In this document: positions 19,526-29,904 of the stretch, piece by piece
How positions within the stretch are numbered: the stretch's first letter is position 1
How the letters are laid out: each line of letters starts with the position of its first letter
Source of the DNA: Bremia lactucae
Lineage: Eukaryota; Oomycota; Peronosporomycetes; Peronosporales; Peronosporaceae
NCBI RefSeq assembly: GCF_004359215.1
Contig: NW_027152030.1
Location: 527,561-572,754, forward strand
DNA: 45,194 nt
Reading direction: 5' to 3'
Notes under the pieces: generated by a model
What the model was told of the DNA's origin: nothing
The model's input: the letters and a program-made list of their open reading frames with translations, nothing else
Databases searched by the model: none
Made by a program: the position numbers and the translations under genes

Positions 19526-20035
19526 GTCGCTCATTCGACTGTGAAGGGCTTTGATAAGCCATGGTCATTTTAATTGATTCAAAAGCGGCTTGCCATTAAG
19601 CTCGGCATATTCCTTGAAGGGAATCGGCAATCTGTTGAGGCGCTTAAAGCGCATGGAAGTGGTATCATCACTGTTCGTTTTGCGACTGGGACTCGTGTCA
19701 CTGTTCCTAAAGTTCTGTTGAGCTTAGGTATTAAGTATTTGGACTTTGACAGTTTAGAACGCTGTCTCGTCCTTGATTTGGATTTGAGATATGATCTCAT
19801 CCTTGGTATGGCCTGGCTTAAACGCCATGAGCCATGGATCGATGGAAGGTCTAAGATTAGACGACACGCGCAATATTTCTAGCAAAGTTTTGGAGATCCA
19901 TGAATCCAACTGTGCTAGGCAACCCACCAAGCGCTATTGGCACAAACTACTGACTGAATTTGTCAGTGTTTTAGAAATTGGAATGTCTGACTTAATAAAC
20001 TCCAATTTTGAAATTTTCATATTCTGAACCCGACT
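19526..20035 (+). pseudogene. Family A protease segment (A3)
   Basis: Same sequence as A2: LIDSK in place of LIDSG, an early stop, then FATGTRVTVPKV and LDLDLRYDLILGMAWLKRHE at 19574-19882. A protease with lysine in place of the catalytic-loop glycine would not be active. Confidence 0.8.
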
Positions 20036-20512
20036 CAAAAAAGAGGGTGGAACATCACATACTCCGTCGAGTGACTCTCGTTGTCATAACGATACACAGA
20101 ATGCTAAAAGCATCGTAGGCCTAAGGCCGAGTCATCAAGGGTGTAATATCTCTGAGATACGTGGAGTGGCACGCCTAAGTCCACCGAGTGTGGTGGACGA
20201 GGTGGCACCATACTGGGTGTCAATAGTGACACTATTGGCGGTTTGCCAGGGCGTTTTGAGTCAGACCGTTTAATGCACGTGAACCGACATGTAAACGTTC
20301 ACTGGATAAGGAAGCTAAGTTCCTAACTCCTTGTCGGATAACCAATTAGACACCATCTCTAGTATAGAACCAAAATACAGGCTGGAAAATTTGTGGACGT
20401 GAATGACCCAGCCTCTAAGAGGCGTACTGTCTCTAAGCCGAGACAAAGGAGACGCGTAGCGTCTATACCCTCACAGAGTGATACGAGCGAGCAATTGAAA
20501 ACGCTTGTAAAT

Positions 20513-20530
20513 GGTGTTACCGGTAACACC
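20513..20530. repeat. Perfect 18-bp palindrome in A3, decayed in A2
   Basis: GGTGTTACCGGTAACACC reads identically on both strands. A2 (about 14134-14151) has GGTGTCCGGCAACACC and A1 (about 8100-8117) GGTGTGACTGGGAACATC, so the perfect form is specific to A3. Confidence 0.85.
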
Positions 20531-21272
20531 GAGAGAGAAGCTAGCCTTGCGGCAATCCCTTCTTTACATGCTCTTTTAAAGCTAGACGAAATGTCTATTG
20601 ATGAGTGCGGTACAGCCTTAAAGGCTGGCGACTTATCTGAGATGGTAGTCATTCGACGCACGATTGAGTTAAGCTCATCGTCACTTCTGGACGAAGCTGT
20701 TCTGGATGACACAGAAGCTGCACTTGTGCGCGGAGTGGGTCATCGATCCTAAAGATCCTACGTATCCATTTTATCCCTTTACTAAGGAATTTCAAGATGT
20801 ATGTACCAATCCACCATCTATTTTACCCCCAGAGAGAGGTGTCCGTCATGAATTGACTTGGTTCCTGTAACCAAATACTGCGAACTCGACAATATCCTTT
20901 ACCGAAGGAACAGCGTGACGTTATTGGCAAATTCTTCCGTGCTAAGCTCGAGGCTGGAATGATATTGGAGAGCAAATCTCCAGTGTCAAAAACCCAAATA
21001 GTAAAAGGCGCATTGCACATGCTTACAACAAGCTTAGTGATGCCACTATACAAGCCCAAATCCCCAATCCTAGAGAGGATGTTCTTCAGAACAATATGGT
21101 GGGATATACAATGTGCAGTGCACTTGACTTAGTCGATGGTTATCACCAACTGCTCATGCGAGCTAGCGATATCCCGCTTACTGCGGTGAGCACCCCAAGC
21201 GGTATGCTATGTGAGTGGTTGGTTATGCTACAAGGGCTTTATAACGCTCCTGCAACATTTAATCGTCTTGTG

Positions 21273-21352
21273 ACGCAACTGTTCCGCCCTCATCGAGGTT
21301 ATGCACAGAAATAAGTCTCTGCATAACCTCGATGAGGGCGGAACAGTTGCGT
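21273..21352. repeat. 33-bp-arm fold-back duplication in A3 reverse transcriptase
   Basis: Left arm 21273-21305 and right arm 21320-21352 are exact reverse complements with a 14-nt spacer; three further bases pair inside after one mismatch. The right arm replaces sequence that in A1 (about 8893-8930) encodes the YFDDF active site. This is the longest inverted repeat seen in the window. Confidence 0.95.
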
Positions 21353-22239
21353 TCTGTCCATAGTCGTACGGAGCAGGGTCGATCGAATGTGGAGAACCTC
21401 ATAAACCATTTGCGAGCAGTGCTCGAGTGCATGCGCACAAATAAATTGTATGCCTATGCCTCCAAATGCATTTTCGGCGCAGAAGAAATTCATTTTTAGG
21501 GTGCTTTATTGGGAAGCGATTCCTTAAAGCGGATCCAGCTAAGGTAAAACGCAAAGTTGATTGGCCGGTTCCTAAGAATCAAAAGGATCTACGTACATGG
21601 TTGGGCCTCGCAAACTACTTGCACAAATATAGCGAGAATTACGCTGATATGGCTAGGCCATTATTCAATCTCCTTAAAAAGAATACGGCTTGATGCTGGA
21701 CAAGCACAGGGCAATATGCTTTTCAAGCAATAAAGGAAAGTCTATCCATGCCCCGATTCCGGCACTGCCAAATCCAAGTTGGCCTTTCAGTGTCGTCTGT
21801 GACGCATCGGATTTTGCTATTGGCAGTCCTCTGTGTCAAACTGATGATGATGGGCGTGAACGTGCAATTGCGTTCCAGTCTAGACAGCTTAAAGCTGCGG
21901 AAAAGAACTTCTTAGTTCATGATAAAGAGTTGCTTGCAATGAACTATGTTCTTGTCAAATTTTAGAGTTCATCTGCTAGGCTCTAAGCCGTTTGTGATTT
22001 ATACAGATCACGGGTCGTTACGCACTGCGACTAAGTCGCCCTATCTCTCACAGAGAACGGCTCGATGGTTTTTCTTTTTCTTCGAATACGATTTCGAGGT
22101 GTAGTATAAGCCTGGCAAGCAGAATGCTTTGGCTGATGCGTTATCACGCAAGCCGGATTATGAACTCTCTCATTTAACGACTATGATGTCGCCTATAACT
22201 GAATTAATCCGTTCGGCTTAAGTCCAGGATGAACCGTCT

Positions 22240-22600
22240 GTTGCTCTGCTACGAGCTCCAAAGAACTCTGTCTCGGGTTTTAAAACTGTCGGCACGTTAA
22301 CGTGCAAAGTCACATCAATTTTCTATCGATAGCGACCTGTTGCTTTATTGCACGGACGCTGCGGATACACCGCGCGTCGTTGTTATTCATGATGAGGGTT
22401 TGAGGAGTATGAATTATTTATGAGGTACACGATACTGATTTTGGTGGCCATCTCGGTAGAGAGAAAAACTACGGCTCTGTAAGCTAGACTTATTGGTGGG
22501 CCAAACTTTATATATAAGTCAGCCATACTGTCACACATGCAAAACTTGCGAACGGATTGAACTCTCGGCACATGCGTTCGGTAACAAGTGAGCGAGTTTA
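22240..22600 (+). pseudogene. Family A integrase N-terminal fragment (A3)
   Basis: Decayed integrase zinc region with an SIDSDLLLYCTDAADTP-like entry block (about 22320-22370) and TCKTCERIELSAHA (about 22532-22575), corresponding to the CxxC half of the HHCC finger. The catalytic core is missing: the sequence jumps to the C-terminal module at about 22690. Confidence 0.65.
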
Positions 22601-22689
22601 TCACGACGCGATTTAGTGTCTTAAGACATTTGATGGATACGATGGCTGACAGCCAAAAAAAAAGAACAAACAGATGTCAAAGACAGAAG

Positions 22690-22920
22690 CTGTATTTATT
22701 CTTATATGGCCGGAGACCGAGTTTTATTTAACGCTAAAAATCTACCTACTAACTTATTTTCCGCGGTATTCAAGACCAATTTGCGCCCGCGCTTTATTGG
22801 ACCATTTACGGTCGTGGCCAAGACGGGCCTAGCTTACACGCTAAAACGTTCCTAGCAAGCTGCGTACACACACAGTGTTCTACGTTGGCTTGCTTAAGCT
22901 AAATCGAGACCCTTTCCACG
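22690..22920 (+). pseudogene. Family A integrase C-terminal GPY module (A3)
   Basis: Reads YMAGDRVLFNAKNLPTNLFS and RPRFIGPFTVVAKTGLAYTL (about 22700-22850), the GPY/F module that ends Ty3/Gypsy integrases, followed by HSVLRWLA-like remains of the FYVGLLK stretch. It connects directly to the antisense block. Confidence 0.8.
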
Positions 22921-23803
22921 TGGGTGTAAAGGCGCTTGCGCCGAGACAGGTGGTCGTGCCGCAAATTGCTGCATCCTCACCAGGATGTCCAGTTGGTCCT
23001 CTAAAAGCGGTTGCTGACGCTCCAGCTGCGAAAGACGGCTCTGAACCGCTTCAAACGAGCTCTTAACCCGAGCAAGGCTCTCATAAAGAAGTTGCATTTC
23101 GTGCTTTAGAGCATCAAATGCTTCCGCTGAGATTTCGGCCCCCTTTTGCGCTGCTTGATGCGAGGGGAACCGTCAGTTACACGCGGAGAAACTTTTAAAG
23201 CGACGTCGTCGTAAGGCAAATACCATTATCTAGTGAAGTGGCTAGAATACCTCTATCTGAAAACTCTTGGGAGTTTGAGGTACCTCTTCGGCAAGATTGC
23301 CCGTACGCCGTTGACTTTTTTGACCGCCAAGCTCAGGGTCGACTCTCGTCCAACGACGCTTCCCACCACTAGATGGAATAAGGTTGATCTATAGCCTCAG
23401 TGCGGCTTTGATCCATGGTTGCACGGTCAACCGAGGCACTGAAATATCGGCTAGATTTCTTTGCTTTGTGGCGTAAATGCCGAACGTAAGTGGCCTTTGG
23501 CCTTAAGCTTGGCGAAATCGTAGCGAAGCCATCGTTCCAAACGAACAGCAGCCACATCCGCAGACTCTCCGATATTACAAATAGTACGGAGGCGGTGAGC
23601 CCGGTTGACCCAGTTCTCAGATGAGACTTCGTTTTCACTCCTTGTTTCATTTGGAAACAAAACGATTGGAATTTTCCTCACTGAGGTCACCGAAGCGCCA
23701 CGGGCTTGATAACGTAAGCGAGTCAGATACTGACCTCGCGTCATTACCTTTGTCGTAAGGTTTCGCTAATGAGGAGCGTCGTGAGCAGCGATGTCCTCCG
23801 GCG
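22894..23803 (-). pseudogene. Antisense accessory gene of family A, second half
   Basis: Read leftward from 23803: MTRGQYLTRLRYQARGASVT, VLFPNETRSENEVSSENWV, RYDFAKLKAKGHLRSAF, SSRYFSASVDRATMDQSRTE, then a C-terminal segment with coiled-coil character (LLYESLARVKSSFEAVQSRL, 23089 leftward). No known domain is recognised. It is the continuation of 25615-25124 on the same strand, separated from it by an inverted copy of the same gene. Confidence 0.65.
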
Positions 23804-25123
23804 TTCTTGCCATGTTACTAGGTTGGAACCTAAACAGCTAACCGTTCGGTTGTATTTTTCATTCCTTTGTCTCATGACAATCAAGCGTGAGTCACAGACT
23901 CTTAGCACCTTCCTCGACGATGAGGGAATGGCGGACTTTGGAAGTCACTCTCCATCAGAGGAGTAGGAGAATGAGCGTCGTTCTCTCACGCTTCTTCTCC
24001 GGATGAACGTCGGCGGGTCCCGAATTTGTTCCCAGAACGTGGTGCCGCTGATGTCTTAACTGCATTGAGCAGGACACGGGAGCCTGAGTCCAACATCATT
24101 ACGAATCCACTCGATAAAGAGGAAGAGCAGATAATCCTCAAAGAAGAAAGAGCTCGTCATCGGGCTGCCGAGATAGCGAAAGCTAAAGCTCATAGTGATT
24201 ATAGATTCACTCCGCTTAGTGCGGACGAGCGTCTCAAAGAGATAGCGGGTCACAGCTTGGGCATCTGGATCTCCGGTCTCACGGCGAGGACCCGGAGGAG
24301 ATCGCTGCCCGCGACGCTCTTCATGAGCAATAGCTTACGCTAAAGGTATGACGCGAAGCCAGTATCTGACGCGTTTACTTGATCAAGCTCGCGGGGTTTC
24401 GGTGACCTCATGAGGGAAATTGCGATCGATTTATTTCCAAACGAAACAAGGATTGAAAACGAAGTCTCATTTGAGAATTGGGTCCACCGGGCCCGCCGAC
24501 TTCGCAATAACTGGAATATCGGAGAGTCTGCGGATAGAGGTGATGTTCGTTTGGAAGGAAGCTTCGCTTCGATTTCGCAAAGCTTAAGGCCAAAGGCCAG
24601 TTACGTTTGGCATTTATGCCACAAAACGAAGAAAGGCCTAGCCGATATATCAGTGCTTCGGTTGACCGTACAACCTTAAATCGAAGCCGCACTGAGGCTA
24701 TAGAACCACCTAATCCCACGTTTAGTGGTGGGAAGACCCTGAGCTTGGCGCTCAAAACGTCAACGGGTACGGGCAATCTTGCCGAAGAGGTACCTCAATC
24801 TCCCAAGAGTATACAGAAGAGGGGTACTCTAGCCAGTTCACCAGATACTGTATTGACCCTACAACGACGTCGCTTTAATAGTTTTTCCACATGAAACTAA
24901 AGGTTCCCCCGCGCATCAAGCAGTGCGGGAGGGGGCCAAAATTTCGGCGGAAGCATTTGATGCTCTACGGCACGAGGTGCAACTTCTTCGTGAGGTCCTT
25001 GCCCGGATTGAGAGGTCTTTTGAGGCGGTTCGAGACCGTCCTTCGACGCTGGAGCGTCAGCAGCCTCGTTTAGAGGGCCAGCTGGTTATCCTGGTGAGGA
25101 TGCAGCCATCTGCGGAGTCCTGA
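23804..25123 (+). pseudogene. Sense-oriented copy of the family A accessory gene, nested in the antisense copy
   Basis: Carries the gene in the right order on the plus strand: KRESQTLSTFLDDEGMADFG (about 23882), NLFPERGAADVLTALSRTR (about 24023), RAAEIAKAKAHSDYRFTPLS (about 24160), IDLFPNETRIENEVSFENWV (24425-24485), YISASVDRTTLNRSRTEAIE (about 24645), and the coiled-coil tail FDALRHEVQLLREVLARIER (24956-25015). Reconstructed length is roughly 450 residues with at least three frameshifts. The N-terminal third is charged and probably disordered. It differs from the antisense copy by perhaps 15 percent, so it is not a recent duplicate of it. Confidence 0.65.
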
Positions 25124-25615
25124 TGGCCAAGTTGTGACCCGCAATCTCGTTGAGACGCTCTCCGCACTAAGCGAAGTGAATCTATATTTGCTATGAGCTT
25201 TAGCTTTCGCTATCTCGGCAGCTCGACGACGAGCTTGTTCCTCTATGAGGACTGCCCGCTCTTGCTCTTGATCGAGCGGAGTCGTAATGATGCTGGACCC
25301 AGGGTCCTGTGTCCTGCTTAATGCAGCTAACACTTCAGCGGTACCACGTTCTGGGAATGGATTCGGGGCCCGCCGACGTTCATACGAAGGAGGATTCGTG
25401 TAAAAGCGACGCTCTTGTTCTCTATCCTCTGTTGAAATGCAATTTTCAAAGTCCATCATTACCTCAACGTCGAGGAAGGTGCTCAGAGTCTGGGACTCAC
25501 ACTTTATTTTGTCAGGGCATAGGAAAGCAAACCACAACCAAACGGTTAGCTGCTTATGCTCTAACCTCAAAGAGGAAATGAAGCGAGTGTTGTCACTCAG
25601 TGTCAACAGTCTGAT
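25124..25615 (-). pseudogene. Antisense accessory gene of family A, first half
   Basis: Starts close to the 3' LTR and reads leftward: KCESQTLSTFLDVEVMMDFE, ERRRAPNPFPERGTAEVLAA, IITTPLDQEQERAVLIEEQA, RAAEIAKAKAHSKYRFTSLS. It breaks near 25124 where the nested sense copy begins; about 20-25 bp of the gene is missing at the junction with 23803. Rich in Glu, Arg and Ala, likely helical. Function unknown. Confidence 0.65.
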
Positions 25616-25624
25616 GAGGGAGGG

Positions 25625-26112
25625 TGTAATGGGGCACACGTCGGTTGGAGAACCGTTGTTGTGGTACATTTACCTTATGGGTAAAATACCCTTTTACCAT
25701 ATTCTTAAAATGTTGATTGCTTGAATCCCATTTTTTATGGGTAACAAATGTAGTCGCCGCCAGATATAAATCTTGCGGCCAAAATTTTTTTTTTTTTAAA
25801 TTAGTTAAAATGAGGTTTTAAAATAAATAATTAAACTAAGTGCAGTTCCCCTTTTAATATTAAATCTGTAAGTAACTTTCTAAGGCTTGAGCATGGATCT
25901 GTAAGAGAATGAAGCCTTTCTAAGGTATTTACTCTCGGGCACTAGTTGCCACTTGGTTCTACGAACCCCTGAATCCCTTGAACTAGGATTCATAAAGCTT
26001 TAATAGCTTGTACGACTCCCCGAGTTGTAAAACCCATTAACTCTATAGAATTAAGAGACCCATTGAGTCTAAAAGTCTTCGTCCGACTTTAGGACGAGGT
26101 AGCTCCGCTACA
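25625..26112 (+). repeat. A3 3' LTR
   Basis: 488 bp with intact ends TGTAATGG and GCTACA, preceded by a purine tract and followed by GTCTT (26113-26117), which matches 17646-17650. Confidence 0.92.
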
Positions 26113-26117
26113 GTCTT

Positions 26118-26527
26118 GATCCACTTCTGATGATGTTGGTGTATGTACTGAGCGTAGTGGGCAACTTTGCACGTTATAGCCTGCCTCTCTGCACATGCCG
26201 CATCTTCTTTACAATGGGTTTTTAAAGTCATGAAAGCCTAAGGCCCTGGCCACAAACTCAAGCTTCGATGGATTTCTCTGCGTTGATCCAGGCGGCCTCA
26301 TACGGCCTTGCATACGCACCGGTTCGCGCACTTAAGCCGCAGAAGATGAAAGGGCAAGAGCACCTTTAAGAAACAAGCGCTTTCGGTGGAGGAATTATTC
26401 TACTTCATACAGACATTCTTCTCAAAACATCTGCAATTGTTACCGAACTTGGAGCTCCATTGACCGTTGGTTCTGGCCGGTGCAACCATCAGTGCTGATC
26501 AAAATCTTTCACTTCTAATAGATATTT
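26118..26527. other. Right flank of A3, old coding debris
   Basis: Continues the sequence interrupted by A3. A minus-strand frame (26231-26118) reads AITCKVAHYAQYIHQHHQKW and would run on into the left flank at 17645, so A3 may have landed in a gene-like or transposase-like sequence. Not identified. Confidence 0.35.
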
Positions 26528-28210
26528 TCACATAAATAAAAGTAATGTAAGTCTCATTTTGAAATTTAACAGTTTGGTTGAAATGGTGATACCTAGAGAT
26601 TGGTCTCCACGCGAACAAAACCCATGTGAGCAGGGGTACCCCATTGTTGTCTTCCAAATGTTCTCACAGTCAACAGCCACGTTTGGTAGAAAATACTGCT
26701 TGTGCGCACCCCGCAGACCTGCAACCGAGATCTTTCCCAATACTGCTGTCAGCACTGGATCAAGCTGCATGCTGCCGATCGTGCTTTCTTCGGCATATTG
26801 CTGCCTGCCGCTGGCAAGCTGCCCAACACAAGCAAGCTTGATGGCCGTATCCACGGTCAAAAGATCGCCTGAGATGACACGGTTAATATGTTGCGAAAAC
26901 GTGAGGGGAGAAAATTTGCGGCAGCAATGTATATTTGCTACCTGTGGTACAGAATCTTTCTCTTAAGTGCAGCATGGACGCACCCGCGGGGTTGAGTTGT
27001 GGCCATAATGGCGCACACCGCGCATTCATGCGCTGACAAACTTTTCATAATAGATAAGGCAGACCTCTTTTAAGTTGCGCATCGTTGGATCAACATTTTT
27101 TTGAGCTGCGCGTTACCTTATATGAGCAATGTACTCGCTAAATGCTGCATCGTATCACGGGGTAGGTCGCTCGCATTTCCTTAAGCTGCGTATTGTATTT
27201 CCTGTTTAGGAGCGTTTACTAAAGAGTTCTAGGCTCCAACAAAATTCACGAATGCTTCCTGCGACTGAGTGGCCGCCCGTTTTTTTCGCAAAAATGTTTT
27301 TTTTTCTGATATGCCAACGACAGAGCAAAGCGTTTGCGAAAGGGAAGAAAGGGAAAGTCTCCGAAATTGTAGTCACGAGCGCCAGCTCAAGGTCTGTCAC
27401 ATATGAGAGCTGCTGCAGTTGATGATTCATCCCGCAATCATTAAAAGTTTCTACAAGCTTATTCATCGCCCAACGATAATCGGCTGTTCTTTTGTTCCAC
27501 ATGAAACAATAGCAAAACGTAAACGTCGCGCCGTAATGCTAACTACTTGCAGCAAGAAGGGCCGTAGCGGTTCGCCTTGTATGTTGCATCAAGCAGTCAG
27601 ATGCTCCTCTTGCTGTACTTGTTGCAAAGTGTATTTGCTGACGGTGAAACAGTGTACAAATATGAAAGCTGCACAGCTGTTAGCTATCATGATTAAGATA
27701 GTAATCATACATGGATCTACGAAGTGTTGACCTAACCTGCTGGCTATCCGGAGCATGCTTGGTATGATACGTGGCATTTGGCATGCGTTCAAGGTTGTCA
27801 AGGAGCGCATGCAGAGGGGAGCGACCAGCCAACATATTAACTCTATGCGCGCCGTGCAGATTGTAAATATCTTGCGCTGTTGCATTAATGCCAATTCCCT
27901 CTCCTTGCTGGCGTAAGGCGGTCACGATGCGGCTTGATGCAACTCCTGATCTACCTAGAGCAAGCACAAATTGCCGATCTTCCAGGGTCAATTGTCTCCC
28001 CTTCATATGAGAGGAAGGGTGCTCAAAGGCACCAGGTTGTGTTCCGCACAGTCAACTTTGACCTGCCACGTGGCAGCTTCTGGTCCCGTTGTCGTTCTTA
28101 CCTTCTCAATTGACAGTTGAAAGGAGCGACCAATTCTACGGCTCGAAGATGCACTTTTGGGAGGCTGGGGTCCTAATGACCGTTCCAGCTTGCGGCATTG
28201 CAACTTTTGA
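26528..28210 (-). pseudogene. Mutator-like (MULE) transposase, broken
   Basis: Minus-strand relic in family order. The FAR1-like DNA-binding part ends WQVKVDCAEHNLVPLS (about 28060-28010). Then MKGRQLTLEDRQFVLALGRS, ITATAQDIYNLHGAHRVNML and LHALLDNLERMPNATYHTKH (28006-27740) follow. The catalytic core fragment is DYRWAMNKLVETFNDCGMNH, YVTDLELALVTTISETFPFF and ALLCRWHIRKKNIF (27490-27290). The C-terminal SWIM part is VLGKISVAGLRGAHKQYFL and TTMGYPCSHGF with the RGDQSLGI stretch (26750-26590). The MDSTYKTN core present in the 3280-4377 relic is missing here, and stops divide the blocks. Confidence 0.85.
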
Positions 28211-28279
28211 CCATTGACGTCCCAGTCCGTTCTATTTACAGCTGTTTCACAGCTTGACGGATGCTTACAGCATATCCAT

Positions 28280-28400
28280 TTTCGCGGGCAACTATATTCG
28301 CTCTTGCGAACAGTGTCAGCGCATTAAGCCGGCACCGCCCAGCAGGTTGATTTTAAGAGAGCTAAATTTCACGTCTAAATGGTCAATACACGGAAGTGGT
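28280..28400 (+). pseudogene. Gypsy integrase zinc-finger fragment
   Basis: NYIRSCEQCQRIKPAPPSR at about 28288-28345 is the CxxC half of the integrase HHCC finger. Downstream sequence decays at once. Close relatives occur at 14980-15095 and 33600-33670. Confidence 0.7.
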
Positions 28401-28506
28401 CACGTAAGGTTTTCGACGCGATATAGGGCGAACCTTAGCCAATCAAATACAACTAAGGGCATCTTAACAAAGAGCTAAGGGCATTTTGACGGATCCCCTT
28501 AATTTA

Positions 28507-29425
28507 AGTAGCCGCTATGGCCACAGGCATTAATACTTTGGCCACAGACAAAACTACTACGGCCACAGGCAACTGATATAATCAATCAAAGATCACAAAA
28601 CGTTTTGATTTTACGAAAGGACGTTATGGTCGGCGTGAAAATGTGCGTTGAAATATACTTTCCTGCATCAGGGAGCGACATATGACGTGCGGTATACACA
28701 ACACAGATGCCGCACCGACGAAAAGAGCGCTACTTTGATAAAAACTATCCTAAAGCGTGTTGAAGGCTACATGGCGCGCGCAGAATAGCTTCTGTGGATG
28801 CTGGAGAAGAACAAGGCTCCTTAAGCCGTGGCAGCAGCCGTGGATGTGGACAAGTAAGACTTATCGGGAATTGCTTACGATGTGGTATCATCAAACCTGA
28901 CTGAATTATTCTTTTCACAGACTAGAAAAGGAGGATGACACCGAAACAATCGCGAAAACAGCCAAAATCGCGCGGTTTGCTGGCGAGCTCAGCATTAATT
29001 ATGCTGTGCTGCTCCATGCCTGCTGAGAGTGCTGCGAATATCTAGCTTGATTCGTGTTGAATTGCACAAATTTGCGATAAACATGGGTGGATCCGAATCT
29101 GCTGTAATTATCTAGAGTGTTTGTTTGGATGTAAGTATGGCAAGATCAATTTATTCTAGATGCAATGTTGTGCTTGTCTTTGTAGTTATTTGATGTATGA
29201 GTAGATGTAATTGTGTCCCTTTATAAACAGAATTATGTGTCCTCATTTATATGATGTGAACCGGAAGGGTATTCATCGGCCATTTTCTATTTATGACATC
29301 TACATTATTCAGTAGTTGGCCTGGCAAAATTGTGGTCATGTCTGTGGTCGTAGTTATTTTGTCTTTGGCCGTAGAAGTTTCGTCTGTGGCCTTAGTATTA
29401 ATGTCTGTGGCCATAGCGGCTGCCT
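28507..29425. mobile_element. Non-autonomous TIR DNA transposon with 8-bp target duplication
   Basis: 919 bp flanked by TTAATTTA on both sides (28499-28506 and 29426-29433). The ends are inverted repeats of at least 66 bp at roughly 85-90 percent, starting AGTAGCCGCTATGGCCACAG on the left and AGGCAGCCGCTATGGCCACA on the right strand. Inside each arm a unit of about 21 nt starting GGCCACAGRC is repeated in tandem, three times left and four times right. No transposase is present. An 8-bp duplication fits hAT-like elements, but the termini are not a classic hAT sequence, so the superfamily is open. It sits at the truncated left edge of the B1 5' LTR. Confidence 0.85.
28717..29000 (+). pseudogene. 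Captured host gene fragment with an intron inside the TIR element
   Basis: An interrupted frame reads ATLIKTILKRVEGYMARAE, stop, LLWMLEKNKAP, stop, AVAAAVDVDK. It then meets GTAAGA (28854) and TTTTCACAG (ending about 28920), and resumes in frame as LEKEDDTETIAKTAKIARFA. Splice-like borders about 66 bp apart match oomycete introns. The first part resembles the last helix of an MIT domain (VPS4-like or kinase MIT), but the match is short and that identification is tentative. Stops show it is dead. Confidence 0.45.
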
Positions 29426-29433
29426 TTAATTTA

Positions 29434-29792
29434 TTCTACAAGATATTATTTGGACAATATTACTTCCACCTTTACATAGTAATGGTCGGAAAGCTTATCC
29501 ATTGGTAGATATAGGCCAGTATATATACTTGCTCCGCGGTCCAGCCAGCACTGAACGCGCGCAATAAGAGAGACAGATGAGACTTTACTACATACTTTGT
29601 ATTCGTATATAATTAATTTGTATTTGAAAGATAGAAATAGAAGAACATAGTTATAATTGTTACAGTTTACTTTTGACCTTCTTTAAAGCAAATATTTAAA
29701 AGGGAGTCTTCCTCTGCACGTACTAGTGTACGTGAATTGACGTTAGGCACCACTAGCACTGAAGCAGCACAAGTCGGCAGTGCCCCGTTACA
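29434..29792 (+). repeat. B1 5' LTR (left-truncated) and primer-binding site
   Basis: Begins inside the LTR (compare 36530 onward) and ends GCCCCGTTACA at 29792. The PBS candidate TGGTAGCACTTTGTAG starts two bases later, at 29795. The segment GCTCCGCGGTCCA...CAATAAGAGAGACAGA (about 29530-29576) is shared by all B LTRs and may include the promoter or RNA start. Confidence 0.85.
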
Positions 29793-29870
29793 CCTGGTAG
29801 CACTTTGTAGTTCGTCCAAGGACCACAGTTCCATCATTTATTATACGCATCACGTTTCACGTGATAGCTA

Positions 29871-29897
29871 CTCCTTTCTAAGTGACATAGAAAGGAG
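29871..29897. repeat. Hairpin in B1 leader, 10-bp arms
   Basis: CTCCTTTCTA and TAGAAAGGAG with a 7-nt loop, just upstream of gag. It follows a second stem-loop, ATCACGT TTC ACGTGAT. The corresponding B2 site (42620-42646) is imperfect. Confidence 0.85.
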
Positions 29898-29904
29898 TGC
29901 TGTC

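Larger units (their letters stand above)
20080..22170 (+). pseudogene. Family A reverse transcriptase and RNase H (A3)
   Basis: From ALKAGDLSEMVVIRRTIELS (about 20618) through RT palm (SALDLVDGYHQLLMRASDIP, 21117-21175; LYNAPATFNRLVTQLFRP, 21237-21290) to the thumb (PVPKNQKDLRTWLGLANYLH, from about 21567) and RNase H (FSVVCDASDFAIGSPL, 21786-21830; FVIYTDHGSLRTATKSPYLS, about 21990-22050; NALADALSRKPDYE, 22121-22160). Where the Y-x-D-D polymerase box should follow FRPHRGYA, the sequence folds back on itself (21273-21352) and the box is gone. Other frameshifts are present. Confidence 0.85.
17651..26112 (+). mobile_element. Ty3/Gypsy family A retrotransposon, full length but dead (A3)
   Basis: An 8.46-kb element bounded by LTRs 17651-18136 and 25625-26112 and flanked by 5-bp GTCTT duplications at 17646-17650 and 26113-26117. 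Order: LTR, PBS candidate (18139), gag, protease, RT, RNase H, integrase, then a block of antisense and sense copies of a second gene, a purine tract (GATGAGGGAGGG, about 25612-25624) and the 3' LTR. The two LTRs differ by roughly 15 percent by eye, so the insertion is old. Every gene is broken; RT has lost its catalytic box to a fold-back duplication. Confidence 0.9.

Noticed and set aside
28501..28580. CRISPR-like regularly spaced repeats (GGCCACAG every 21 nt)
   Set aside because: Units are too short, spacers are not unique, the repeats recur inverted at the other end of a TIR element, and the genome is eukaryotic.
29293..29508. Hydrophobic 71-codon frame resembling a small membrane protein
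   Set aside because: The hydrophobic residues are the translation of the GGCCACAG-type subterminal repeats of the TIR element; the frame crosses the element's end and target duplication.
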